Shown: piece by piece, positions 1-14,600 of the stretch | Numbering within the stretch: position 1 is the first letter of the stretch | Layout: every line of letters begins with the position of its first letter | From: Petrolisthes cinctipes | Taxonomy: Eukaryota > Arthropoda > Malacostraca > Decapoda > Porcellanidae | Length of the DNA: 64,000 nt | Assembly: GCA_033782935.1 (NCBI GenBank) | Contig: JAWQEG010003791.1 | Location: 62,001 to 126,000 of the forward strand | Direction of reading: 5' to 3' | Notes under the pieces: generated by a model | The model's input: the letters and a program-made list of their open reading frames with translations, nothing else | Told to the model about the DNA's origin: nothing | The model's database searches: none | Program-made: the position numbers and the translations under genes

Positions 1-213
1 GACAAACTCTTGGAATAGAATTGCAGGCTACAAGTTTTGCAATAAAGTACTATCTTTTTCACCTTTCTCCTAAAACTAAGTTTAACATTGGCAGCCTTGA
101 TGAATTTATATTACTTACAGTAGTATCACAACATTACAATTGTGCAAATTTTTACCAGTGAGAAAACTACTTCCAATATCAAACACCAAAAGGAAACTCG
201 GACACATTCTTAC

Positions 214-387
214 CTTTCTTGAAGTGCCATTCAGCCTAGCCACCTCAATCCTATCAGGTCCGGTGTCTGTCCAGTAAAGATTTCTAGCCACCCAGTCCAC
301 TGCCACACCATCTGGGTTGAACACTTCTGCTGATACAATAACCTCCTGTCCTGTCCCATCCAACCTTGACCGCTGGATGCACCTAGT
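214..387 (-). CDS. arr/LRP6: LRP5/6 exon 9: propeller 2, second blade
   Basis: 58 codons, phase 0 to 0, acceptor ctcttatcag, donor AAG|GTAAGA. Encodes [20 protein letters not shown], then [17 protein letters not shown]. It is the last exon in the window; the gene continues past position 1. Confidence 0.94.
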
Positions 388-3300
388 CTGATAAGAGATG
401 ATATGAGGAAGCATCATGAGATGCTCTAAAAACTTTATGATCAGTTCATTGCAACATTCAGACAACCAACTTAGAAGTGTAGTATACCTTCTTACCAAGT
501 AAAGACAGTAGGCCTAACTAGAAAGCAGAGAAAAGAATGATCATTAAGTCAGTCAGGCTCGCTTGTGTTTATTAATTGATGCAGAAGGGATTGAGTGGTC
601 TGACTGCACTTTCAACAATAGTTCCTGAATGCTATGGTGTTGAAATCATGATTGCCTCTTCAGTCACTCACTTCATCATCAGTCCAATACATGAAGCTGT
701 CAATAGGATCAAAGTCAACAGCCACAGCATGCTTAACATCAACCACAGGCACCACCACTGCTGTGTGATCTGGAGTGTCCAGGGAGATGCGTCGCAGGTC
801 TGTACGTCGTGCCAGAATCAACATCTCTTCAGGACCTGAAAAAATGAAACCTACCTTTAACACTAATATATAAGGTATAGTTATCACAGTACAAACTAGG
901 ACCCTGTATCGAGTGTGAGATTCACTTGTACTCTCATATTCACCCTGCTTCATCTCAGCTTGGGCCTATATTTAATCACTAGCATATAGCTCAAATATGC
1001 ATAGTGCTATTGGCAATATACCAGGTAAGAAACTTGATGAGAGACTAAAAATACCAAGAACCAAACAGCTGCTCCAAACAATAGCAGTATTATAGACATT
1101 AAGTAATTAATCTCTGAGAACTAAGAACATTGCTCTCTTCGCTCTATAGAACTAACCGCTGGCACAGTTGAAACGGTCAACCAGCTTGACCCCTGTGGGA
1201 CAAGTGCAGGAGAAATTGGTGGGATGTGGTGCAGCCAGACAGAGGTGACTGCATCCACCATTGTTGTGCTGGCAGAGGGTGTCCGTATGGGGCTGGCGTG
1301 CCGAGTCATACACATGGATATACATTGGAGAGAGGTTCTTGCCCAATTGGTGTTGCTTCTCACAGCTCCTCTGGTACACCAGTGGTTTGTATTAATGGTT
1401 TGAATGATTGGAAGGAAAGTACTATTGGATGCACTAGTGAGATATAATTAACTGACTGACTGCTCGGAGGGAAAGCTAATAATTGCAGCACAGAATGTGT
1501 GGGTTCAAAGTGTAAAGTGCATTGTTGTCTAAGTCAATGACAACCATTCATGTGTCCAATGCTTGAGTTATTCATCTACATACAAGCTAACTTATTTTAT
1601 GTTACCTCTGTGGTTATCAATTAATATCCTTTGTATGATATGGAATATGAAATGTACTGAAATTTTGATTGATGCTAATTATATTTATCATCTCTAAAGA
1701 TAATAATAAAATTAACAATTTAGATGATGAATTCAATTCAATCACATATGCACATAATGAGCTATTATAATTTGCTAACATCATACAGGTGGGTCTCGCA
1801 TTTACGAGTTAACTGGGACATACAAATCTGTCAGAACTGACATCCTACTCATTTTAAGTTAGGATACGGGGATATTACGAGATGGTATTACACTTAAAAC
1901 AGTCAAAAGTGACATCCTATTCAATACATATGGGGATAATATGAGATGGTATTACACTTGAAATCTAAAAAGAACACAAGAAATAAATAAACAGCATTAG
2001 AAAATGGAAGAAAAACAAGCAACTGCATGCCTTACAGGTACAGTTGCCCACACATGAGGCTGGTGGGGCTCGTTACTTGTGAGGTAGCTACAAAGGTAAG
2101 GAAAGTGAACAAAATATGTAGTTTGTTGACAGGCAGACAGTAAAATATTATTACTGTCTGCCTGTCAACAAACTATAACATTTGCTCCCTTTTCTTCCTG
2201 TTGTAGCTACCTCACAAGAAGCGAGGCATACCAGCTTCATGTGTGGGCAACTGTACAGTCATCACTCAAGTAACACAAGTTTAAATAATGCGATTTCAAA
2301 TTAACACGATCAAATATTTAAGGTTATGGTTGACTAACACGATATTCTTTACTTAACACGAATTTTCATGTAAGCATCGTTTTCAACTTCCCTGCACGCA
2401 TGGGATGATAATGTCATGGACATACATACTAACTAGCATGATGCTGCAGAACACGAAGATGAAAACCACTCAGGCAAGTTTGAAATTTTGTTTATGAAGA
2501 AGAAAGCATGGGAGTGAAAGGAAGAGGAAGGATAAACGAGTGAGGAGGGAGTGGTGGGGGAGCGGGAGGGGAGTGGAGTGAGGAGGGACAGATGGTAGAA
2601 GACGACGACGACAGTGATGCGTGATCAAAGTGTGGGCGAGTGCTTGAATAAAATAAAGATGTGTTTTTGTTGTCTTTGTGACTTTACTAATGTAGCAAAT
2701 CTAAATGAAGAAGACAGAGGCCTTAACCGCGGCGGATGACGACATAAATCGACACCACCAACTGTGGCAAACTGTGGGTGATGACAAGAGTCGACAGCGC
2801 ATATTTAAAATTTGTAAGCTCCCTAACATGCTTGTCTAGGCTAGCAACACTGAGGGTAAGACCCTAGTGACTCCCCAGAGGCCAGCCAGCCACTACCAGT
2901 CAGTGTGACAAGAGCAGTGAGGGTGGGAGGATGTATTTTCAGCACTTTTTCTTTTCTTGTAATTACCATATACAGTAAAGCATCAATTATCTGGCGTCCA
3001 AGGGGATTTTAAAAGTCCGGAAAAACCAATTTTCCGGATAGCTAAGTAACACCCGTTTTCTATTGTCGTGCGTCATACATAAGTATAGAAGTATTGTATG
3101 TAGCTAATGTAGTGTGACTTGCACACACGGTAATAATACAACATACATAATGATTAATGCAATGTAGCCTATAATGTACAATAATTCAGCATTGTACTGT
3201 ATAGGCACCATTGACTCGTCGATGCTTCAATAATCCATGTCCCAACACACCCATAAGCCACTCAACCTCTACTGTATGGCGGCTAGTCTAATGTACTGTA

Positions 3301-6300
3301 TCTTACTGCATATAAACTTCTGTTGAGATGAATGATAAACTTAGGTTTACTGAACTGTAAAACTTAAATGTTAACCACTGCAAAACTTGTTGTATCCTTA
3401 AACTAATGTTACATTCAGACCAGTGGTGTACCTCGGTTATAGAATGCCTCCCTTCTATCAATAATACTAATATAATACTAAATTAGAAAACTCTGGAAAA
3501 TATTATTATTGACAAAAATTGTCATCGTCACAGACAAGCATATTACAATAAGGGGTGAGCCTATAGAAAATTATTGGCAACCGGGGTTGTGTGTCATGTT
3601 CCAGCAACATGTTATGTGTTCTGACATTACACTCGAGATATTATACTTTACGTAAAGTAACTACTGTATAAGTAACTACAGTATATCATGCAGAACATGT
3701 AGTCATAATTACTCCACGATGTGTTGGTTTTCATTGTCCGATGCCGAACATTCATAAAGATGGACAACAGCGGAGTCTCACTGCTGCCTCGCTACCTGAC
3801 CAACATGACTATTGCCGTAAGAGTGAACAGTACAGTAGGTTCGCCTATTAAGCGTGTTCTCAATGAGCGATTTACCTTATGCGCGACGAACCCCAAATCA
3901 GCACCATTTATGATCTTATGTGTGATGTTTTCCACAGAAAGCATTTTTGTGGCCAAGAGTGGCCCAAATCCTCAGCCATTCCTTGAAGAGCGTCTAAATC
4001 CGGTTTCCGCGTGAAACTAGCCGCTCCCAAAACCGACGCAATAACCAGCCGCTCCCCTCAGCCGGCTTCTCCCTCTCACTCAGTCAGTCTCCCGCTCCCT
4101 CACGTCCTGTGTACCCCCCTCTCCATTTACAATCACTGCACCACTCCCATCGCCCACCTTTCACCCCCGATCCCCAGCACCCTCCCATAAACTCATACTG
4201 GCAAGTGTTTCAGATAAGAGAGTTGAAACTGGAGGTTCACACCTTGTGGGGTACACACATTGACAATGCTGAGTGTTGAATGCGGCAGTGGAGACTGTAC
4301 CTAATTTGAAAAATTGCCTATGTCTGTCTGTAAGAACAGTGTGGAGGGGAAAAACTGCGAGCGTGAAGAGCAAGCTCTGTCTGCTGGTAGTGCACAAGGG
4401 CACCCCAAGGCGCCCCGCAGGGCCAAGCATATGGCGCGGGAGGCACCATTTACGCGAGTTGCAAAGAACTTGCTACATAATATGTCTCGGCCATTGATCA
4501 ATCAGCATTGCAAAACAACTAAAATTCTCTAATACAAGACTCATCAATTAATGTCAACAACAGTATCCCCACAGGAAAACATACCCCATCATCAATATTG
4601 CAGTAGTGTATGGCTCTCGTCTCCCAGTCTGTCCAGTACAAAGTGTGGTTGAAGTAAGTTAATGCAAAAGGATGAGGTAACTTCCCCTGGACCACCTGAA
4701 AATGAGAGATTTTATCATTAAGAGAAGATGCTTACATGAATGGGAAACTATATGAATGACAAGTTACTTGTGTATCTAAAACTGAAAAATTTTCACAGCA
4801 GTGCATATCCCAAGATGTTGTCAACCTGGTCTTTATCCAAATATTCTTTTGATTATCTTTGTTCAAAAGTACAATACATTCTATCATATTTTCCTTTCTC
4901 AGAAATCCAAGTAGGGCAAAACTAGAAAAGTAAGTAAGCAAACAATACAGAGTGATCAGGCAGCTGGGTTGTACCTTTGGTCTGAAGCCTACCCAACAGG
5001 TCAATCTTAAATCCGTATGCAATCCCTACCTTCCTTAGAAGATGAATAATTTTGATTGGGGTAATGTTGGCCTATCTAGGATTTGCCAAGAGGTAATGGG
5101 AAAAAAAGGTTAAACACATTGGTATAAAGGAATCAGTAGGCTACATGTTACCAACATTGCAGTACAGGTACTGTAATGTAATGTCATAAATATCACAGGA
5201 CTGAAAACTGGTAATGTCTATCAATTTGTTCAGATCTTCTGGCAAAATAGTAAGGAAAGGCACTGAAGCATAGAACTATGCTCTATAAGCAATCCTAGTT
5301 ATTCAGGAAAATTAAAATCACTTTGTGTATGGTAAGAGCTGGTTTACTCCGACTCACGAGACTCCAACCCACCCCTCTTCAGCCCCTACACAAATTAAAA
5401 GAAATTTCCTGACACTAGCCTATTTTTCACCTTAAGTACAGCCATGGCTGAAAGTCCATGAGCAGGGGGTACAGCTATCTATTGTAATTCTAAGAATAAA
5501 AAATGTGCCAAAATCACATTACTAACAATTTGTTCAGGTGCGAGCTACCAAGGCCAGAGGGGTGTGGAAACTTATCTTCTTCCAACTCTTTGCCTAGTAT
5601 CGGCTGTGGATTTGCATCAACCCCTGCTCATGGACTTTCAGTCATGGTTGTACAGTCATGGCAGATAGTCCTTGACCAGCCTGTGATGGAAATGTGTGGC
5701 CAGTTGTCTCGAACTGTGAACACGTAGATTCGTTGCTTCAGTCAGCTGCCTGATGATAGTATGGGTATAAATGTTTCGAGTTTTCGGACGCTTTTATGTT
5801 GGTTAATGCTATCCATCACTGACTGGTCAAGGACTATTTGCCGCGACTGTACCTTACAGGAAAATTCATCAGATAAAGGAGTCTGAGTCAGATATATTTT
5901 TACCGACTCCGGCCAAAAGGCATCCAACTCCGGCTCCACACACCTGGGTAAGAGTGTGATAGCTATAGGGGAATAAGCCTTCTTAGTGTGCCGGGGAAGG
6001 TGTATGGGAAGGTTCTTACAGGCAGACTGACTGAAGTAACAGGGAATAAAGTCAGTGAGGAGCAGGGGGGTGTTCAGAAAGGGGAGAGGATGTGTGGACC
6101 AGATCTTTGTAATAAATTCAACAGTGGAGAAATATATTGGAAAAGGTAGGAAGCTGTAAGCTACTTTAATGAACCTGGAAAAGGCATACGATAGGGTTGA
6201 TAGGAAAGCTGTGGCAGATGATGATAATAAAAAATAAAAAATAAATAAATATAAAAAAATAAAATAACACAAACATGTAAACAGAAATACTATAATGTTT

Positions 6301-9300
6301 TTTGGCACAAATATAGGGCCATTTCATTAGCCACTTAAATAATATTATAAAATTTACGAGAAGCGTGCAAGCGCGCAATCAACAGAGGGGAGGAGGAAGG
6401 GGAAGTTACTCCGTGCACAACCTTTATGTGTGTGTCTAATTAGTACTGCAGTTATTACTGTAGGTCCATTTAGCCGTTATAAATTATTAATAAAGTTTCC
6501 TTTGCCTCGACATGCTGATATACATTCACTAATAAATTTCTCTCTTGACAATGAAGCTTGCGTAGTCTGTCTGATGTATTTATAGTGGAGCGTGCATCTT
6601 CCATCTCTCAAGACTGGCAAATAACTGAAGTGACGGCTTGGCCTTTACCACTTAAATTACATAATTTTGTCACTGATTTACGAGACCGCTGTCGGCTTTA
6701 ATATTTTTAGTTTAATATTTACTCAATATCTATTTATTTGTGTCAAAAAGCACATAGTATGACAAGGTATTATCATCAATTTCAACAATAAACAGAAAAT
6801 TATTCAAATTCAAAGGTAGGAGTGGGAGGGGGTAAGCTATCTATACAGGGGTGGTACTTATAAAGCACTAAGTCTTCGTCTTAGCGCTAGGATTCTCTCC
6901 TAAGCCCTCAAGATGGCGGATAAAAGTCCTAAATCCCTAAGAATTAGTCATAAGTCCTTATGTCTCGTCACAACTTTCGTCTTAGCTAAAACTGGGTCGG
7001 GGTTGTCTTAGGGGCTTAAGATTTTGTCATAAGCATCCGAAAGTGTGTGGATACCGTAGAAATCATGAAATTAGTTTCCGCCGCTCCCTGCCAAGGCATA
7101 AACAAAGCAGTACACCGAGTGACCGAGTACAGAGGTAATTAAATTATAAATAGAAATGGGCGAAGAATATTAGAGTGGATTTAAAAGTACAATTTGATAA
7201 TGCTAAATGACGATTTAGATTGCATAGGAGAGGTAATATGGCAGAAAAATTAGCAACAGAATGTATTTGACTTTGCACTAGTTACACCTAATTTTTATGA
7301 TAAACAGGGTATATCGCAACGTATAGCATTAACTTACACGATATAAAATATAATTTTGAGTATATTTTGTTCTATAAAGTATGCTGTGTGTGATCTCAGT
7401 AAAGTACAATGAATACTGATAAAAACTATTTTAACTCGTGTTGTCAAATGGCGGTGAGCATCGGAGGGAGTGGTAGCCTAATATAGTTTTCGGACCAAAG
7501 AGGTCTTATTTATTTCATCTTAAGTTTTATCATGATTTTCAATATTTATGTGATGTTATATAACGTACATTGAATCATATTTTCAATGCAGAGGGATAAT
7601 ACCAGGCCTCTATAAATAATATTCGACGAAATATGATTAATATGCCAGCTGCAAGCCTTAGCATTTCCCTACATTTCACGGATTTTCTTCTTATACAGGC
7701 CTGGTATTATCCCTCTGCACTGAAAATATGATTCAATGTACGTTATATAACATCACATAAATATTGCAATCATGATAAAACTTATCAAGATGAAATAAAT
7801 AAGGCCTCTTTGGTCCGAAAACGATATTAGGCTTCGGTATGTCTTGTCCATAAATTTTAGTTACACACAATTTGTTTGCATTATTCTATGCATTGCATAT
7901 GAAAAAAGTATAATATTATACGAACCATTATTTCCTTAAATTATAACAATATTACAAAAAAATTCTAGCTACATTTAGCAGGTAACTGTTTCATCCGTCT
8001 ATGATTTTCACCCAGCTAAGTCTCGCATTAGGACGAAGACTTAGTGCTTAGGACGGGAAAGTTATGTCTTCATCTTAACTAAGACGAAGTTTAGGATAAA
8101 ATCTTAAATTCTTTATAAGTACCGGCCCAGGTGCCCTGGCCAGGGGGGGAAGTGGAGTTAGTAGGATTTAGAGAATTTGAGTGTCCTATATAAAATCAAT
8201 GAAGTATAGGACTAATTGTGAGATAACTCTGTAGGGTGACAGTATGGAGGAGGTGAGGGAGTTCAAGTACCTGGGAACAGTTCTGTGTAAACATGGAAGT
8301 ATGGAAGTATGGAAGGAGAAATAAGGGAGAGAGCAGTGAGGGGTAGACATGTTATAGGATCACTGGGGAAATTCATGAAAGGTGGAAGTGTGAGCATAGA
8401 AGTGAAAAGCGGACTACAAAATAGTATAATCCTGCCTACCCCAAAATATGTGCTGAAGACATGGATATGGAGTAGGGCTCACCAGTCTAGAATAGGTGCA
8501 GTGGAAATGAGTTACTTGAGAGAGGCACATGGCCTTACCAGGTGAGATTGGGAAAGTAATGAGTGTGTGCATAAGAGATGTGCTATGAGTGAGAAGGCAA
8601 TTGGTATCGAGTGTGGAGTGGTTGAAAAGGTGAAGCGCAATACACATTGAGGTGGTTTGGACATATGGAGAGAACGCAAGGTGTGGAGTTTGCAAAGTAG
8701 GTGTATGGAAGTGAAGTTGTGGGACCTGGTGTGAGAGGCAGACCACCAGTTAGATGGGAGAACAGGGTGTCAGAGTACGTGAGGGAGAGAAAAGTGAGGG
8801 GCAGAGGAGGGCTTAACCAAGTAAAGGAACAGGGAAAACTGGATACTCCTCTGCTGTGGCCACCCCCTCTGGGAATGAGGCGTCATAGCTATAGATAGAC
8901 AGAAGCCAGGAAGTAAAATGTGCTGTCCATGATATTTCACTGCAGAACAGGACCACTCCACTAAGGATAGGAACATATCCAAGCTGGCTTAGGATGGGCT
9001 GGATAACATGAATGTATGGAAGAGCTGGAGAGCATGTGATAGAGTAGGAGGGTCCTGTGTTTGTTTATGCTTTAAGTTTATCATTTCTTCCCCCAATCTA
9101 AAACCAAGTATACAGTGGCAGTCGCTGCCAGGTGAACACGGACATACAAGATTAGTAAAACTATTGAACATTTTTCTGCCTGGAAGAAACTGGGAACCTC
9201 TTGCTTGCAAGGTTATGACCATTAGACAACTGGTGCTATAGAAGCCAGAGAGTGAGTGCTATATAAAGGGTGGACTGTAGTGTACCGGTATGTGTTTAAT

Positions 9301-11624
9301 ACTACTGCAACGTGCTAGTTCCAATTATGATACTTTCTTACCTTTATTCGTCTCCTCCCATCGAAGTCCACTGAGGCAATGTACGATAACTTAGCATCAG
9401 CCCAATAAATTACCCGTTGAGTGCTGTCAATTGTAAGGCCATTGGGCCATGATATATCTTCACTCACAATAACTTTTCTAGTATCAGGATCGCCATTCAT
9501 TCCTGCTCTCTCGATCTTCGGATTCTCTCCCCAGTCTGTCCAAAACATTAACCTGCAGAGAGGATCACATATTTCAAGGAAGAATACAGTATCAACTTCC
9601 CAGGCCCTAATTTTGCTTCCCCCCCAAAAAAAAATCCAAACTCATACTTTTATTATTAAATGTTTCTAATATATTGCATTGCAAATAACATCAATACCCC
9701 ATTTCCCTTTTTTCAAGGGGAATATGGTGAAAAAAAAAAAAAAAAAGGTCTATGATGGCTATGATTTGGCTTCATTATAGTTTGCTAGATGTACGTGATT
9801 AACTAGCTGAAAGATGAGGACAGGCTTTTGAACTTTGCTGTACTGTTTCCAAAATTATTTACTTAAGAGAGGAACATGTGTGTGGAAGGGGAGGGCTTGA
9901 TTGAGCGAAGAGGGAGAGCTGGAAGTGGCAGAATATTTCCACACCTTGGGTGGAGTTCCCAGAGAGCTACAGATAGATAAAAGACCATCTTATATAATTT
10001 ATTATATAGTACAACACACGCTAATCTGCAGATAAGCAAAATCGTAGATATTAAGCTCGCAGATGTATATATATATATATATCAACATATGCAGGTTTAA
10101 CATCTATGGTTTTGCTTATACTATATAATGCAGAGAGCCTATACTCGATTTTTCCTAAGGTGGCAACCAAGCCACTCCCCTGTGTCCAGAATGATTGCAT
10201 CTCATTGGTGGGAGTGTGGAAAGAAGTGTTGGCAGTCCATTTGGTGACACACACACACACCGTTAATCTCTCTCTCCCTCCATATGAATTAAAGATATGT
10301 CATTGGGTAGTGAGAGAACATATAACCTGATTCTTTTAATTATGACTAGGCTAACACCAAACAGGAAAATAGTACTTCACTCCTTAAATATATTATTTAT
10401 TCACTGTCATATTCATCATCACTATCTGAATTTGGTACAGACTCTCTACCCCAGGGCAAGTGCTAATCTCTCCTATGCGGGGCTGCTGTTGTGTTCTCCT
10501 GACCTCTCCTCATGTGTGCAGCATTGACCAGTATGGATGTGAAAGGCTACGGCCACACAGACGACGTTTGCGAGCGAGTAAGCGGGAGCGATAACGGTGA
10601 AAAAAGTGACACCAGTGTATCAAGTAGATGTGGCCACACTGGCAGAGAGTGGTTACGGGCTGGCTTGAGGCGTCCTGCAGCCCAGAGCAAGAGAGATTGT
10701 CAGTTGACTTTTCTCAATCGACTGGGGCGGACAGTACTTTGTCCATTATGGATGTCATATGGACATAGAAGTTTCGCTCACACCAGTCATCTGGGATGCT
10801 TCTCACAGTCAACATTCAGACAGAATCCCAGTAACTCCAAGCCATACTGGGGAACTGGTATTATGTACTGGTTATCAACTGGTTGTTGTTGTTGTTGTTG
10901 ATGTTTTCCCGGGGCAGAATGGCCTCCTGCCCCACAGACCCCTGGTACACTCTGGTCGCAGTGAAAAAACAAATTAAAATAAAGGAGGGGCTGGCCCTAT
11001 ATGCCTGGGCTACCGAAGCACATCCCAAGGAAATGGGACCAGAGCTTACTGGACCAGGGAGTCTGGGGGCCTCCAACCGCCAGGGAGATTGGGGGGAAGG
11101 CTTTGATCCCACAGCCAGTGCTGTGGGCCCAAGTCCACGTTACCACAAGAGCTACAAGTGGGGCCGTACCTTCCATGAGACCAGCCCTAAAGGGGCCGAG
11201 TTTACACTGCTGCATGCAAAGGGAAATGCACCCCCGTGTGCTGGCGGTCCACACAGCAGTGAAAAAAAAAAAAAAAAAAAGGCCTCCGGTTGCAGTACAC
11301 CTCACATGGATTTTTAATCCATGTGGGCAGATCTCGTCAAATCCACTAGAAAGTGACCAGATCCTACAACAATCTTTATTCTAGCCCTGTGGGGGATAAC
11401 TAATATTCACAGGGAATAAAGTCAGCCCCACTGGGCCCTCAACTGGTTATGAGGGTAACTGCTTGGTATTGGTTTTGAACTGGTTATGAGGGTAACTGGT
11501 TGGTTTGGTTATGAACTGGTATGTACTGGATATCAACTGGTGTGTATTGGTGTATGAACTGGTTGGTACTGGTTATGAACTGATATATATGTACTGGTCT
11601 GTCTTTTGTTACTAGTTTACTTTG

Positions 11625-11655
<31 letters not shown>

Positions 11656-14600
11656 GATGGTATGCTTTCCCTCTATCTCTTGCGGGAAACCATGCCTTGG
11701 ACTCCACCACCCGCCGCCGCGCTGGTGGTCCCAACCGCCCTCGCTCGCTGTCGGTGTGGCCACTCCAACGCAGCGACCTGCTCACCCACTCGCTCGCAAC
11801 CGCCGTCTGTGTGGTCGTAGCCTTAGGGCAAGTGTGTGGTTAAAGCTTTCTATCACTGGACTCTCCTATTCACAAATTTCTCAACCTTCACCTGAGTCCA
11901 TTCATTTTTCACATTAAGCCTCCTACCTCTATTAAATCTCCCATCCAGCCACCTTCACACACACACACACACCTTCTTCCCTCGTTCAGTGAGCTTAGCA
12001 ACGGCTTCGGAGAATAGTAACATTTACAAGTATTAACTAAGTCCGTGTTTTCATGCCTGTAATTTCGTCTATGAAGAATATCTCCATTCTTTTCTGAAAG
12101 TTTTCTATAAAAAAAACTAAATAAAAAAAAGAGTACCAAATTGACCAGCAAGTCAAGAAGAATGCTTCCGAACACGGGGAGTCAATTTGGTGACTATGTA
12201 TCTCCAGACGACCGCTTTCTCTCTCTCCTTCGCTGACTGTTTTATAAACATCATTGATCTAACCAAGATATAAACACCTTCAAGAACAGTTTCATGGTGA
12301 ATTTTGTGTGCAAGATTGACACATGACATTCAGGATGATGAGTGAACAATAATCAAGAAGAATACCCCTTATTTAGCTGAAATATTTGTGAAATAATGAA
12401 GTGTACTCATTTTCCTCAGTGTGCAGCTTGCCACTATACTCTTTGCAGCATAACTTGGCCCAGGGGGTTGGGCTGGGAGGAGATTGCCCTCAGGCCACAT
12501 CACCTCTCTCTCACACCAACTATTATTTAATGATATATTTTCATAATAAGGCTGTATAGTTTCATGAATTATCTGTATTTTGAGGGCAAAACAATTATTT
12601 TGAACTTTCTCTACCTTCCATTACACTTGGCAACAAGTGATATTCATGAGGCGTTGCCTACCATACATCCCACGCGGTCAGTGAGTCACCCTGGTCAGTA
12701 TAGTTTACCGAGAAGGAGGAATATTTTTCAAGTCTTATTGGGTAGGTGCAGGATTGCTTAGCTTTAGCTAACTTTTCATGGAAAACTAATTGGGAAAAAA
12801 ATTGAAAAAAATTGTATGGTTAGTTTTCAAACTTTAAGCCGAGCGATAGGCAAAAAGTCAAGGGGACAAGATAGGAGGAGAGTGAGAGGTCATGTGGCAA
12901 GAGCGCGGACTCGTCCTGACTTCACCCCAGGGGCCAAGATACGCTGCAAAGACTATAGCTAATCACAGACAAGTATGGTTAATTAACCTGCCTACTGACC
13001 CAATGGGAAGTGGCTTGGTTGCCAACTTGCCACCTTAGGAAAAAACGAGTATAGTAACTGACCCCTCAGCAGGAACAAGTGCAATGGCCCTGGGTTGGTC
13101 AAGGTTGAGCCAGAAGAGGACACGGCGGTGACTGGTGTAGAGACCTGCCACCTCCACTCTGTTGGTGTCCGAGTCTGTCCAGTACAGCTTCTTCCCCAGC
13201 CAGTCCACTGCTAACCCATCGGGTGACACAATCCCACGGGATATTACTGTCACCTGCAATAACACATAAATAACGTAGTATTTGTAGCATTAGTGCGAAG
13301 AATAATATTAAGTTTCTCACTCCTCAGATGATTTTTCCATTGTGGCAATATCATAACCAATGGGATCTTCCAAAAGACTTGACTGCTACTATGATCGTAA
13401 GAGAGATGTTTTGATGGATGACTACAGAACTTGGTTTATGCCACTGACTCGATTGATCAATATTTGAAATATGTAGGAAGTGGTATTATAATTGACACAA
13501 ATGTTTGCACACCACAAATAAATTCTTCAAAAGAATTGGCACTTTAGAGAAATTACAGTATTGATTTTAATATCTGGCAACTTGTAAATTATAAAACATC
13601 ACCAAAAACAATTATATGATACCTGCAAACAATTCAACAGGTTTCCTCACGGATAACATGATAGTGTATCAGAATAATTAAAAGTCTCAAGAGAAAATAG
13701 TATACACCACCCTATGACATGGAGTGATATTCAAGGTTGTTGACATGACTGCCAAGACAACTTACTAATTATTTCAAAACTATGACACAAACCTACTTCA
13801 TCACTGCTGTTATTTTGTTGCAGTCTGGAAGATGGAGCAGCCTCTAGCTAGCCGACAATACAAACAGCAGAGAAACCTACCTCCTTAAAGTTTTCAGTCC
13901 CCCTTCCAGTTGTGTTGACCTGGACACACTTGATGTGTTCATTGTGAATATCTGTCCAGCACACCAGCTGACCATTGTAGTAGTAATCCACACACGCTGC
14001 ATCCTCAACATCCTAGGAGGCAAACAATAGGTTTAAATGACCACACAATACAGATAATAGTGATAAACACAATGACTACATATACTGCAAAGGAAATGTG
14101 CTTTTCAATTTCAATTCCAAGCTCATATCATGGCCTGAACCGGGCTTTCCCACAGTGCCCTCAGAGAGTGTATGTTGTGTTGTTGGCGAGTGTGGTTGTG
14201 TGTATTGCAGTCTTCCATAATGTGTTTAATAAAATGGGGTGATGTGTTGCATCCTGGACAGGCATCTACAATGCCTCCATTCAGCTGCTTCTGATATGTC
14301 AGAAGGGCCGGGTGCAGTGTTTCCACTTTAGGGTAAAATACCCCATTTTAGGGGAATTGGACCCTCGTTAGGGTAAAACCTAGGGTAATGCTAAAAAAGG
14401 CAAAATCTAGGGGAATTGGAGAATTTTTGGGGTATATTGCCTATTTTCTAGGGAATTTTGATAATTTAAATAGCAGTTTCAATCTTAGTTTGAAGATGGG
14501 AGAAGTGGAATATTTGTGCAAGGGAAGTAGTAGACTTCCCCATTAAAATGGGGATATGTAGTAATTTTCTTTCATCACTGTTGCTCGCCGCTCGTGCTTT

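Larger units (their letters stand above)
10543..11824. mobile_element. 1.28-kb TIR DNA element, non-autonomous, with nested insert
   Basis: Left AAGGCTACGGCCACACAGAC and the inverted right end AAGGCTACGACCACACAGAC match over about 38 bp, followed by GCGAGCGAGT in both. Further in, gtgtggccac occurs on both sides. No transposase ORF. It carries a TGGTTATGAACTGG-type minisatellite that is itself split by a 554-bp insertion. The target duplication is unresolved, and the superfamily is not assigned. Confidence 0.65.

Noticed and set aside
2961..3060. Pogo/Tigger-type transposon terminus
   Set aside because: The left end resembles the type but no inverted partner or transposase fragment was found within several kb.
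10512..11384. Several 70-144 codon frames on both strands
   Set aside because: They lie inside the TIR element and its nested insert and have no conserved motifs; overlapping frames reflect GC-rich composition.
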